64,000 bases of DNA from JABMQB01 sp963677475 (lineage in GTDB: Bacteria > Bacteroidota > Bacteroidia > Bacteroidales > Prolixibacteraceae). Under the pieces are notes generated by a model. The model saw nothing but the letters and a program-made list of their open reading frames with translations, searched no databases and was not told the DNA's origin. Location: NCBI GenBank assembly GCA_963677475.2, contig CAXXQD010000022.1, forward strand, positions 248,001 through 312,000. Direction: 5' to 3'. The first letter of the stretch is position 1. Each line of letters begins with the position of its first letter. The position numbers and the translations under genes are program-made. Below, in pieces: positions 43,255 to 51,340 of this stretch.

Positions 43255-43330
43255 CTATACCACGAAATATGTGGATGAGGTTAAGTTTTTGGGAAAAGAC
43301 CGACGTGCAAAATTATATGAAATCTATTAG
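43201..43330 (+). other. Out-of-frame C-terminal segment of the cyclase
   Basis: In the +1 frame this stretch encodes PLLATEKFIRMLAKTQSDY, then YVDEVKFLGKDRRAKLYEIY and TAG at 43328-43330. This is the expected closing part of a class III cyclase (GK..P..LYE-type ending) and belongs to the gene above. Its stop abuts the pyruvate kinase stop at 43331. Confidence 0.85.
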
Positions 43331-45202
43331 TTAGATATCAAATTGTTTGTGTGATAATTGTAATTGATCGGCGTGGTCGAGTTTTGGCAGCAACGATTCT
43401 TTTTTCTTCTGAAAACGTTGCATACGCCGTAATATCCTATCCAGCATTTTTACTGCTTTGCTTATGTAATAGCCTTTGTTCAGCATTACGCATTCGGCGC
43501 GCTGTGCCATAGCTGCATCGGTAATCTCTGCCCTTGAAGGGACGCCTTTTTTAGCTAAATTCTCAAGCACCTGTGTTGCCCACACATCAGGGATATGTGC
43601 TGCTTCGCAAACCCGCAATATTTCTTCCTGTATCGACGCAAAATTTTTCCACCCGGTTTCAATGGCAAGGTCGCCACGGGCAATCATTACGCCAATAGGA
43701 TAGGTTTGCATGCTTTTCAATAATATTAATGGAAGATTTTTAAAACCCTTTTGTGTTTCAATCTTTAAAATAATTCCAATTTGCGCATCCAGTTCATTTA
43801 GTTCATCCAACAGTTCTGTAACATCTTTTTCATCGTTCACAAACGAAAAGTTAACCGCATTGGCATATTCAGCAACAAATTCCAGGTCCTTTTTGTCCTT
43901 CTCTGTTAATCCGCTTACTTTCAGATCTGATTCGGGCAGGTTGATCCCTTTGTCCGATTTTAATTTTCCTCCGGTATCTTTTGCATAAGTAATTTTAATA
44001 ATCAACTTATTTTCTTCCACTTTTTGGATAATACCTTCTATTTTTCCGTCATCAAAATAAATGGGCTCTTCTTCCTTCACGTCATCAAAAATTTCAGGTA
44101 GTGTGCAAGAAATATGTGCGGGTGTAACCACTGTGCCGTTTTCATCCGACTGGGCATTTTTGCCGGGAATTGCTTCTTTGGTAAGGTGGAGGGTGTCACC
44201 AACCTTTAACACGATTGTTTGTTCCTGGGCAAGCAATTCGCCGAGTTTAACAATTTCTTCGCCAGTGCTTGTTTTTGTCCGTTTCGAAGCCAGGACTGTC
44301 CCAGTAGTCAGGTATGCCGAATCGTTTGTAGTGCCCCATCGTCCGTCACCTCCTTTTCCTCCAACATGAATGGTACATTTTTTATTTCTATTATCGGTAA
44401 ACGTTATTATAGATCCGCGCTTGGCTTTTTTCAGCCAAAATTCATCAACAGGGATAATCGCATCAGGCTTTTCTGTTGGCATTTCAGCATCAGGCGGGGC
44501 CATCCATATTTTTGCCGGGCTAAGTGCAATTCCAAGGGCATTTTTGTGTGGTTTGATCCTGATTACCTGGGGACCGGGTTCAATTGCTCCTGTCCGAAGT
44601 TTTGGCCCGCCAAGGTCCATCATTACTTTGCAGTTTTTACGAAGCGCCTTTTTCGCCTTTTTAACATTGGCAATCATTTTTGCCCAATCTTCAGGGGCAT
44701 CGTGGGCACAATTAATCCGGGCACTGTTCATTCCCAGTTTAATGAGCTGGTTAACGAACCCGTAATCACCGGCAGCAGTATTTGGCAAGGTAACCATAAT
44801 CCTGGTACGCCTGTTTTTTGATTTATAACCAAAAAGGAGTTTGGTATTCCTTCGCAATAATTTCCGACTTTCTTTTATGGATATGGTGCCCGGGAGCGAT
44901 TCAATTAAGGCATTTCCCAAAAGGTGGTTGATGATAGTTTTTATGGATAAAAGGCTGTCCATCACATGGGCTTCAACGCTCGATAAGCTTGGCAAACCAT
45001 GGTCCCTGAGCAGTTGTTGTAGATGATCAATGTCGAATGTGCGGAATGCCAGGTAGTGTACAAGGTTTTGGGCACTTTTCCGGTAAATGGGATGTACCCC
45101 GAAAATCTTATCGGAAAACTGATCTTCAAATGCTTTTGCTTTGGATATAATTGCAGAAAGTTCGTTGTTGATTTGCTGAAGGACTTCTTTGCTAATTTTC
45201 AT
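43331..45202 (-). CDS. Pyruvate kinase-like protein with N-terminal extension and large B domain
   Basis: The 623-residue protein has a helical N-terminal extension (about 1-130), then a pyruvate kinase barrel: TRIMVTLPNTAAGDYGFV, MNSARINCAHDAPEDW, VMMDLGGPKLRTG, catalytic Lys in ILKIETQKGFKNLP, VMIARGDLAIETGW and WATQVLENLAKKGVPSRAEITDAAMA. The B-domain region (about 215-400) is much longer than usual and the C-terminal allosteric domain is absent; the protein ends soon after the barrel. It probably still moves phosphate between phosphoenolpyruvate and ADP, but it is unlike the glycolytic enzyme and may do another PEP reaction. It converges on the cyclase gene with no gap. Confidence 0.82.
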   Translation of the reverse strand: MKISKEVLQQINNELSAIISKAKAFEDQFSDKIFGVHPIYRKSAQNLVHYLAFRTFDIDHLQQLLRDHGLPSLSSVEAHVMDSLLSIKTIINHLLGNALIESLPGTISIKESRKLLRRNTKLLFGYKSKNRRTRIMVTLPNTAAGDYGFVNQLIKLGMNSARINCAHDAPEDWAKMIANVKKAKKALRKNCKVMMDLGGPKLRTGAIEPGPQVIRIKPHKNALGIALSPAKIWMAPPDAEMPTEKPDAIIPVDEFWLKKAKRGSIITFTDNRNKKCTIHVGGKGGDGRWGTTNDSAYLTTGTVLASKRTKTSTGEEIVKLGELLAQEQTIVLKVGDTLHLTKEAIPGKNAQSDENGTVVTPAHISCTLPEIFDDVKEEEPIYFDDGKIEGIIQKVEENKLIIKITYAKDTGGKLKSDKGINLPESDLKVSGLTEKDKKDLEFVAEYANAVNFSFVNDEKDVTELLDELNELDAQIGIILKIETQKGFKNLPLILLKSMQTYPIGVMIARGDLAIETGWKNFASIQEEILRVCEAAHIPDVWATQVLENLAKKGVPSRAEITDAAMAQRAECVMLNKGYYISKAVKMLDRILRRMQRFQKKKESLLPKLDHADQLQLSHKQFDI

Positions 45203-45221
45203 TGTGATGGTATTTGAATCT

Positions 45222-45253
45222 CAAATATAAGGAATTTGCAAAGATCATATAAA
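45222..45253 (-). promoter_or_regulatory. Candidate promoter of the pyruvate kinase-like gene
   Basis: Minus-strand TATATTTG (45229-45222) is an exact -7 match; TTTA (45253-45250), 20 nt upstream, matches TTTG in 3 of 4 positions. Confidence 0.45.
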
Positions 45254-45263
45254 GTATAAACAT

Positions 45264-45298
45264 AAAAAAGGCTACCCAATTTATACTGAATAGCCTTT
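45264..45298 (-). terminator. Terminator of the nqr operon
   Basis: On the minus strand AAAGGCTA (45298-45291) pairs with TAGCCTTT (45274-45267), with a 16-nt loop, and the transcript continues into T. It follows nqrF. Confidence 0.8.
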
Positions 45299-45318
45299 GA
45301 TTTATAAGTATTTTTGAA

Positions 45319-46581
45319 TTAACTTCCGAAGTCGTCGAAAAGAACGTTTTCGTCAGGAACACCCATATCGTACAGCATTTTATTTACTGCATCGTTCATC
45401 ATTGGTGGTCCGCATAGGTAATAATCTATTTCTTCGGGTTCTTCGTGTTTGCTTAAATATTGATCGTAAATTACCTGGTGGATAAATCCGGTTGCACCTT
45501 CCCAATTATCTTCCGGTTGTGGATCAGACAGCGCAAGGTGGAACTTAAAGTTCGGGAAATTCTTTTCTATTTCCATAAACTGTTCGAAGTAAAAAACTTC
45601 TCTCCACGAGCGTGCCCCATACCAAAAAGTCACATTCTTTTTGGTTTCTTTTACCGTATGGAACAGGTGGAACAAGTGCGAACGCATTGGGGCCATACCG
45701 GCACCACCACCAATAAACATCATTTCATTCTCGTTTTTCTTCAGGAAGAATTCTCCGTATGGACCCGAGATCATCACTTTATCGCCTGGTTTACGGGAGA
45801 AAATATAAGAGGAACAAATTCCAGGATTAACTTTCTGGAAACCTCCTTTAACCCTATCAAATGGAGGGGTTGCAATACGAATGTTAAGCATTACAATGTT
45901 TCCTTCGGCAGGGTGGTTAGCCATTGAATATGCCCTGAATGTTGGCTCAGGGTTTTTCATTTTCAGGTCGAACATATTATATTGTTCCCACTCAGGAAGG
46001 TATTCTTTGTCTACAATCATGTCTTTGAAGTCAACCTCAATTTTAGGCACATCAATTTGAATGTAACCCCCAGATTGGAAGTCAAGGGTTTCGCCTTCCG
46101 GAAGTTTAACAACAAATTCTTTGATATAGGTTGCTACATTGTTGTTTGACACCACTTCGCATTCCCATTTTTTCACACCAAGGACTTCCTGTGGGATCCG
46201 AAGTTTCATATCTTCTTTTACCTTCACCTGGCAAGCAAGCCTCCAGTTGTCGTTTTGTTCTTTACGGGTAAAGAAGCCCGTTTCCGTAGGAAGAATTGAA
46301 CCACCGCCCTCATCTACCTGACAACGGCACATTGCACAGGTTCCGCCGCCACCACAAGCCGATGGAAGCAGTACTTTATTGTTTCCAAGCGTCGTCAGCA
46401 AAGTGTCGCCCGGATCTGTTTCCATCTCCAATTTCCCATCGTTAATATCGATTTTCACGATACCCGAGGGCATAAGCTTCTTTTTGGCGTATAATAATAT
46501 CCCAACCAATAGGATAATAACTGTTAAAAAAACAACTACACTGGTAAGGATTACAATTGTTTGTGTTGCTACTAATATCAT
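45319..46581 (-). CDS. nqrF: Na+-translocating NADH:quinone reductase subunit F
   Basis: NqrF takes electrons from NADH via FAD and a 2Fe-2S cluster. The 420-residue protein has an N-terminal membrane helix (about 5-32), a ferredoxin domain with cluster cysteines in SACGGGGTCAMC and RLACQVKV, an FAD domain (TFRAYSMANHPAEG) and a NADH domain (MFIGGGAGMAPMRSHLFHL, YYLCGPPMMNDAV). Length is close to the Vibrio subunit. It is the last gene of nqrABCDEF, 23 nt after nqrE. Confidence 0.98.
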   Translation of the reverse strand: MILVATQTIVILTSVVVFLTVIILLVGILLYAKKKLMPSGIVKIDINDGKLEMETDPGDTLLTTLGNNKVLLPSACGGGGTCAMCRCQVDEGGGSILPTETGFFTRKEQNDNWRLACQVKVKEDMKLRIPQEVLGVKKWECEVVSNNNVATYIKEFVVKLPEGETLDFQSGGYIQIDVPKIEVDFKDMIVDKEYLPEWEQYNMFDLKMKNPEPTFRAYSMANHPAEGNIVMLNIRIATPPFDRVKGGFQKVNPGICSSYIFSRKPGDKVMISGPYGEFFLKKNENEMMFIGGGAGMAPMRSHLFHLFHTVKETKKNVTFWYGARSWREVFYFEQFMEIEKNFPNFKFHLALSDPQPEDNWEGATGFIHQVIYDQYLSKHEEPEEIDYYLCGPPMMNDAVNKMLYDMGVPDENVLFDDFGS

Positions 46582-46604
46582 TATTTACCGAGTTATATTT
46601 CCAA

Positions 46605-47222
46605 TTAAAGTTTTATTCCCATGAATCCAAAAAAGGCAAGTCCCATAAGTCCGGTAACAATAAAAGTTACGCCCAAACCTCTTAGAGGGGCAGGAACATT
46701 GGAATATTCTAATTTTTCACGAATAGCTGCAATACCAACAATAGCAAGCAACCAACCAATACCAGAACCTAAACCATACGTAGTGGCTTCCCCAACATTT
46801 AAAAATGCCTTTTGTTGTAAAAATAAGGAACCACCGAGTATTGCACAGTTTACAGCAATCAGGGGCAAGAAAATCCCTAATTGGTTATAAAGCACTGGTG
46901 CAAATTTCTCCACAATCATTTCCACCAATTGCACCATCGACGCAATAATGGCAATGAACATGATGAAACGCAAAAAGCTCAGGTCAACTGTGGCAAAATC
47001 TTCTCCCAGCCAAACCAAGGCTCCTTCGTTCAGGATGTATTTTTCGAGAAGGTAGTTTACCGGAACAGTAATCCCAAGAACAAAAACCACTGCAATACCA
47101 AGTCCGGCAGCGGTACTAACTTTTTTCGAAACTGCAAGGTAAGAGCACATTCCAAAGAAGTATGCAAATACCATGTTTTCGATGAAGATAGATTTGACGA
47201 ATATATTAATAAGATTCTCCAT
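46605..47222 (-). CDS. nqrE: Na+-translocating NADH:quinone reductase subunit E
   Basis: The 205-residue protein is one of the two paired six-helix membrane subunits that hold the intramembrane iron site and line the ion path. ENMVFAYFFGMCSYLAVSKK near the N-terminus and NCAILGGSLFLQQK in the middle carry the conserved cysteines. It lies 25 nt after nqrD and is homologous to it in inverted topology. Confidence 0.97.
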   Translation of the reverse strand: MENLINIFVKSIFIENMVFAYFFGMCSYLAVSKKVSTAAGLGIAVVFVLGITVPVNYLLEKYILNEGALVWLGEDFATVDLSFLRFIMFIAIIASMVQLVEMIVEKFAPVLYNQLGIFLPLIAVNCAILGGSLFLQQKAFLNVGEATTYGLGSGIGWLLAIVGIAAIREKLEYSNVPAPLRGLGVTFIVTGLMGLAFFGFMGIKL

Positions 47223-47247
47223 TTTAATTCTTTTTTAAAGTTCCAGC

Positions 47248-47898
47248 TTAATCTTCAATTAATTGACGGTTCTTACTTCTTTGCACCCAAATAATGGTTC
47301 CAACAGCAATAAGGGCCATTGGTGAAAGTACCATCAATCCGTTGTTTTCATAAAACCCTCCGTTGGAGATGTACCAGCTATCGGGAATAATTTTATACCC
47401 GTAAAGTGTACCTGCACCAAGCAGTTCGCGGAAGAATCCCACGATAATCAGGATCACTCCATAACCTGCAGCATTTCCAACTCCATCAAGGAACGATTGC
47501 CAGGGTTTGTTCCCAAGTGCAAAAGCTTCCAGCCTTCCCATGATAATACAATTGGTAATTATCAGCCCAACAAAAACCGAAAGTTGTTTGCTTACATCGT
47601 ATACATATGCTTTTAATACCTGGTCGACCAGGATAACCAAAGCTGCAATAACCACAAGCTGAACAATAATCCGGATCCTGTTTGGAATTGTATTCCTTAG
47701 TAAAGAAATAATCACATTTGCTAATCCAAGCACTGCCATCACCGAGATTGTCATTACAATAGATGGTTTTAATTGTGCCGTAACTGCCAACGCCGAACAA
47801 ATCCCAAGTACCTGAACAGTAATCGGGTTACTATTATTGATAGGGTCGGATAGCAGTTTTATATTCTTTTTTGAAAATAATGGTTCTCTATCACTCAT
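47248..47898 (-). CDS. nqrD: Na+-translocating NADH:quinone reductase subunit D
   Basis: The 216-residue membrane subunit pairs with NqrE. Its conserved cysteines are in TVQVLGICSALAVTAQLKPS and GLIITNCIIMGRLEAFALG. Six helices are evident and the length is usual. It follows nqrC by 3 nt. Confidence 0.97.
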   Translation of the reverse strand: MSDREPLFSKKNIKLLSDPINNSNPITVQVLGICSALAVTAQLKPSIVMTISVMAVLGLANVIISLLRNTIPNRIRIIVQLVVIAALVILVDQVLKAYVYDVSKQLSVFVGLIITNCIIMGRLEAFALGNKPWQSFLDGVGNAAGYGVILIIVGFFRELLGAGTLYGYKIIPDSWYISNGGFYENNGLMVLSPMALIAVGTIIWVQRSKNRQLIED

Positions 47899-47901
47899 AG
47901 C

Positions 47902-48600
47902 TTATGATTTTTTCTTTTTAAGGAATTCTTTGTAATTGGTAAAATCATCCAATAGCATTTTTTCCAAACCTTTACTGGTAATTGTTCCTCCAGAGATTCC
48001 ATCAACTTTATGCTCCTCAGGGGCAACTTCACCAACCTTTGTCACAAGTATTGAGATGAGTTCACCTTCGGCATTAAACAACTTCTTGCTGTTTTTAAAC
48101 TGTGCTTCAAATTTTTCAGTTGAAATTTCAGCACCAAGTCCCGGGGTTTCACCTTCATGGTCGAAATTTGCCCCATAAATAGTGTTTAAATCTTCATTCA
48201 AAGCAACATATCCCCAAATTGGCCCCCAAAGTCCGCTTCCCCTTAATGGGAAAACATATTTTAATCCTTCATCGGTTTGACATTCAAAAACAGGAAGTAC
48301 CCTCTCTGATCCCTTCGCCATTTGTTTTTTTAGATCGGTAGTGAAGGCATCACCTTCTTTTTCATTTCCTTTAATATCTACCACGTACGATTTAAGGATC
48401 TTTTCAGCGTAAATTTGTTCTGCATCTACTGCAGTGCTGGCAATATTTACAGCAGCAAGTATACTCTTCTTCTTCTCTATATCTGCATTACGTTTTTGCA
48501 TTGGTTTAAGGCTCATGGCAACAGTTGATAAAATTGCTGCCACAACAATAACCATTATAGATGCATATAAAAACGTGTATGTATTTCCATTTCTATTCAT
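47902..48600 (-). CDS. nqrC: Na+-translocating NADH:quinone reductase subunit C
   Basis: NqrC is a periplasmic flavin subunit anchored by one N-terminal helix (about 8-30). The FMN-accepting Thr is in DGISGGTITSKG near the C-terminus, a variant of the SGAT site flavinylated by ApbE. The start is taken as ATG at 48600 (233 residues); a TTG at 48627 would overlap nqrB by 11 nt and adds nine residues of poor quality. It lies 16 nt after nqrB. Confidence 0.95.
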   Translation of the reverse strand: MNRNGNTYTFLYASIMVIVVAAILSTVAMSLKPMQKRNADIEKKKSILAAVNIASTAVDAEQIYAEKILKSYVVDIKGNEKEGDAFTTDLKKQMAKGSERVLPVFECQTDEGLKYVFPLRGSGLWGPIWGYVALNEDLNTIYGANFDHEGETPGLGAEISTEKFEAQFKNSKKLFNAEGELISILVTKVGEVAPEEHKVDGISGGTITSKGLEKMLLDDFTNYKEFLKKKKS

Positions 48601-48616
48601 AATCGTAATTTTTCGG

Positions 48617-49780
48617 TTATGCAACAATTTTAGCTCGTTTCAAACGCTTTTTGATATTGCCCTGAACCACATAGTGGTCAACAAGTGGGGCAAATGTATT
48701 CATCAGCAAAATAGCCAACATCATGCCTTCCGGGAATGCAGGGTTGATAACCCTGATCAGGATTGCAAGCAGCCCTAAAAGGAATCCGTAAATCCATTGT
48801 CCTTTTAACGTTTGCGCTGCAGAAACCGGATCGGTTGCCATAAATATTGCCCCAAAAGCAAATCCACCAATAATGAGGTGTTGCCAGAATGGTATAGCCA
48901 TGTATGCATTACTGTCGCCTCCAAAAACATTAAGGATGATACCCATTGCCGAACCTCCAATAACCGTTGATAACATTATCCGCCAGCTACCAATTCCGGT
49001 AACAATTAAAACAAATGCACCAATCAAAATCGCTAAGGTTGAGGTTTCTCCAATCGAACCTGGAATAAAACCAAGAAAAGCATCGGCAACGTTAATGTTT
49101 GGATTGCCTGCTGCAGCCAATGCCATTGGGGTAGCTCCAGAGAACCCATCAATTGCTTCGGCACCCTTGCCAATTGATACCCAAACTGAGTCGCCTGAGA
49201 TTTGCGCAGGGTATGCAAAGAATAAAAATGCCCTTGCAACCAGTGCCGGGTTCCAAATATTCATACCTGTACCTCCAAATACCTCTTTGCCAAAAACAAC
49301 TGCAAATGCTGTGGCAACTGCTATCATCCAAAGTGGTGTGTTCACTGGCATTACCAATGGAATAAGGAATCCGGAAACCAAAAACCCTTCCTGGATATCG
49401 TGTCCGCGTAGTTGGGCAAATACGAATTCAATTCCCAAACCTACAACATACGAAACGATGATTATAGGTACTACTTTTAACAAACCGTACAAGAAAATTT
49501 CGAAGAACCCTGCACTTGCCAATTGCCCTATTGCTTTAAAATGCTGGTAGCCTGTATTGTACATGCCAAAAAGCAAAGCCGGGACCAATGCAAGAACAAC
49601 AATCCCCATTGTTCTTTTTAAGTCGGTATAATCATGTATGTGTGTCCCTGATTTTGAAGTGTTTTTCTGTACAAAAAACAGGGTAAAAAAACCATCGTGA
49701 ACTGAATGAAGCCAATGGAATTTAGCCCCTTTCTGTACGTGCGGTTTTGTATTTTCAAATATGTTCTGTATAAACTTCAT
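48617..49780 (-). CDS. nqrB: Na+-translocating NADH:quinone reductase subunit B
   Basis: The 387-residue membrane subunit carries covalent FMN and riboflavin and takes part in Na+ pumping and quinone reduction. The FMN-accepting Thr is in IDGFSGATPMALAA. About ten helices are visible, with GKEVFGGTGMNIWNPALVAR and ATDPVSAAQTLKGQW conserved. Slightly shorter than the Vibrio subunit at the N-terminus. It lies 18 nt after nqrA. Confidence 0.98.
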   Translation of the reverse strand: MKFIQNIFENTKPHVQKGAKFHWLHSVHDGFFTLFFVQKNTSKSGTHIHDYTDLKRTMGIVVLALVPALLFGMYNTGYQHFKAIGQLASAGFFEIFLYGLLKVVPIIIVSYVVGLGIEFVFAQLRGHDIQEGFLVSGFLIPLVMPVNTPLWMIAVATAFAVVFGKEVFGGTGMNIWNPALVARAFLFFAYPAQISGDSVWVSIGKGAEAIDGFSGATPMALAAAGNPNINVADAFLGFIPGSIGETSTLAILIGAFVLIVTGIGSWRIMLSTVIGGSAMGIILNVFGGDSNAYMAIPFWQHLIIGGFAFGAIFMATDPVSAAQTLKGQWIYGFLLGLLAILIRVINPAFPEGMMLAILLMNTFAPLVDHYVVQGNIKKRLKRAKIVA

Positions 49781-49798
49781 TTTATCAGACTAATTAAA

Positions 49799-51148
49799 TT
49801 ATCCTAATTCTTTTATCATGGACTCAATACCTTTTCGCAATGTGTCTTGTACTTTAATTTTTGAGGTACAAGCATATTCACATAAGGCTAAATCCTCTTC
49901 CACAACTTCATATATGCCCAATTGTTCCATTTTGTCAATATCCTTAACAATAACAGATTTAAGCAAGTGAACAGGAAGGATATCCATGGGAAGCAGTTTT
50001 TCATATTGCCCTGAAAGAACAAAAGCCCTTTCCCCACCATGCATATTTGCATTCATGGTGTAGCCTTTTTTAGGGAACAAACTTGAAATAAAAGTTTTGC
50101 TTGCACTAAATTTGTTGAGCCCAAGCGTTGCCCATCCCATAAATTCATATTCATCGCCTTCCGGAATTACAGAAATTACCGAGTCATAAAACCCGAGGTA
50201 ACCATCTGCATTTACTTTTTTTCCGGTAAGTACATTACCACTAATTATCCTGGCATTGTCAGAAGAAATTGAGCCAGATATTATCGATGCAAGGTTCGCG
50301 CCCAAAATTGTGCTGAAATATTTTGGTGCCTTAACTTCGGATCCGGCAAGCGCTACTTTTTTAGAAAGGTCCAGTTTTCCGGTTCCAAACAAGCGGCCAA
50401 TAAACAACACATCTTGCGGGTTAATTGTCCAAACCACGTCCCCTTTGTTAATCGGGTTGGTATGGTGGATTTGTATTCCAACATTCCCGGCAGGGTGTGG
50501 TCCTGAAAATTTGTTCACTTGAACATTTTTCAAATCGTTAAAAAAGCCTGCCCCAGACTCGGCATCCACTCCAATAATCACATTCCCTTCGGTAAGTTTG
50601 GCAAGTGCATCTACTCCTGTTTGAAATGTTTCTTGTTCTCCCTCCAAAATATATCCGTAATTTGGAGCTAAAGGCGCTGTATCAAAAGTTGAAATGTAAA
50701 TATTTTTTGGTGATTCATCCGGAATAGCAATTATTCCGTAAGGTCTTTTTTTAATAAATGGCCACAAGCCACTTTTTAGGATTTGTTCCTTGATTTCTTC
50801 CTTTGATAACTCTTTAGGATCTGCTTTTTTGAATTCAACAGAGCCCGCATTGTCTTCTGCTTTTATCACAACCTCCAAAATCTTCCTTCTTTCCCCACGA
50901 TTAATTGAAATAATCTTTCCACCAACAGGAGAAGTAAAAACAATCTCTGGATTATACTTGTCGTAAAAAAGCGAATCTCCGGTTTTAACCTCCTGATCAG
51001 CTTTTACGCATAACTTCGGGGTAAGTCCATGGAAATCCGTGGGCTTCAGTGCATAAGATTCTGCGGTTGGTGCTGTTTCTGTAGTTAATTCAGCCTTCCC
51101 GGTCAACTTAATGTCCAGCCCTTTTCTTAATTTAATTACATCTGACAT
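49799..51148 (-). CDS. nqrA: Na+-translocating NADH:quinone reductase subunit A
   Basis: The 449-residue peripheral subunit contacts the quinone site from the cytoplasm. Diagnostic parts are IKLRKGLDIKLTGKAE, DFHGLTPKLCVKADQEVKTG with the following SPVGGKIISINRGERRKI, and HPAGNVGIQIHHTNPINKGD. Length is typical. It is the first gene of the operon, with a readable promoter directly upstream. Confidence 0.98.
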   Translation of the reverse strand: MSDVIKLRKGLDIKLTGKAELTTETAPTAESYALKPTDFHGLTPKLCVKADQEVKTGDSLFYDKYNPEIVFTSPVGGKIISINRGERRKILEVVIKAEDNAGSVEFKKADPKELSKEEIKEQILKSGLWPFIKKRPYGIIAIPDESPKNIYISTFDTAPLAPNYGYILEGEQETFQTGVDALAKLTEGNVIIGVDAESGAGFFNDLKNVQVNKFSGPHPAGNVGIQIHHTNPINKGDVVWTINPQDVLFIGRLFGTGKLDLSKKVALAGSEVKAPKYFSTILGANLASIISGSISSDNARIISGNVLTGKKVNADGYLGFYDSVISVIPEGDEYEFMGWATLGLNKFSASKTFISSLFPKKGYTMNANMHGGERAFVLSGQYEKLLPMDILPVHLLKSVIVKDIDKMEQLGIYEVVEEDLALCEYACTSKIKVQDTLRKGIESMIKELG

Positions 51149-51179
51149 TTTATACCCTAATAGATTAAAATTAGGCTGG

Positions 51180-51211
51180 CAAAAATAATTAATTTATATT
51201 CGAATCACAAT
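51180..51211 (-). promoter_or_regulatory. Promoter of the nqrABCDEF operon
   Basis: On the minus strand ATTG (51211-51208), a 20-nt spacer and an exact TATTTTTG (51187-51180). The predicted start near 51173 gives a leader of about 25 nt. Confidence 0.6.
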
Positions 51212-51340
51212 CTTTCAACTATAAAGTTGCACTATTCGAAATATCCAAATACTTCTATACGTTATGTGTTTTATGTGCTAGTTTTTTGTAGGTATTTTGA
51301 ACGAAAATTTATTTGGCAGAATCTTTGAATTAGAACGGTT

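Noticed and set aside
44219..44821. 200-codon + strand frame opposite the pyruvate kinase-like gene
   Set aside because: It is antisense to well-conserved kinase motifs, is Cys/Phe/Arg-rich, has no promoter or ribosome site and resembles no family.
48601..48627. TTG start giving nqrC a 9-residue extension
   Set aside because: It would overlap nqrB by 11 nt; ATG 48600 gives the usual NqrC N-terminus.
48873..49550. 225-codon + strand frame opposite nqrB
   Set aside because: It is a shadow of the hydrophobic nqrB coding strand; the nqrB product is certain and the antisense product is low-complexity Ala/Ile/Pro/Thr.
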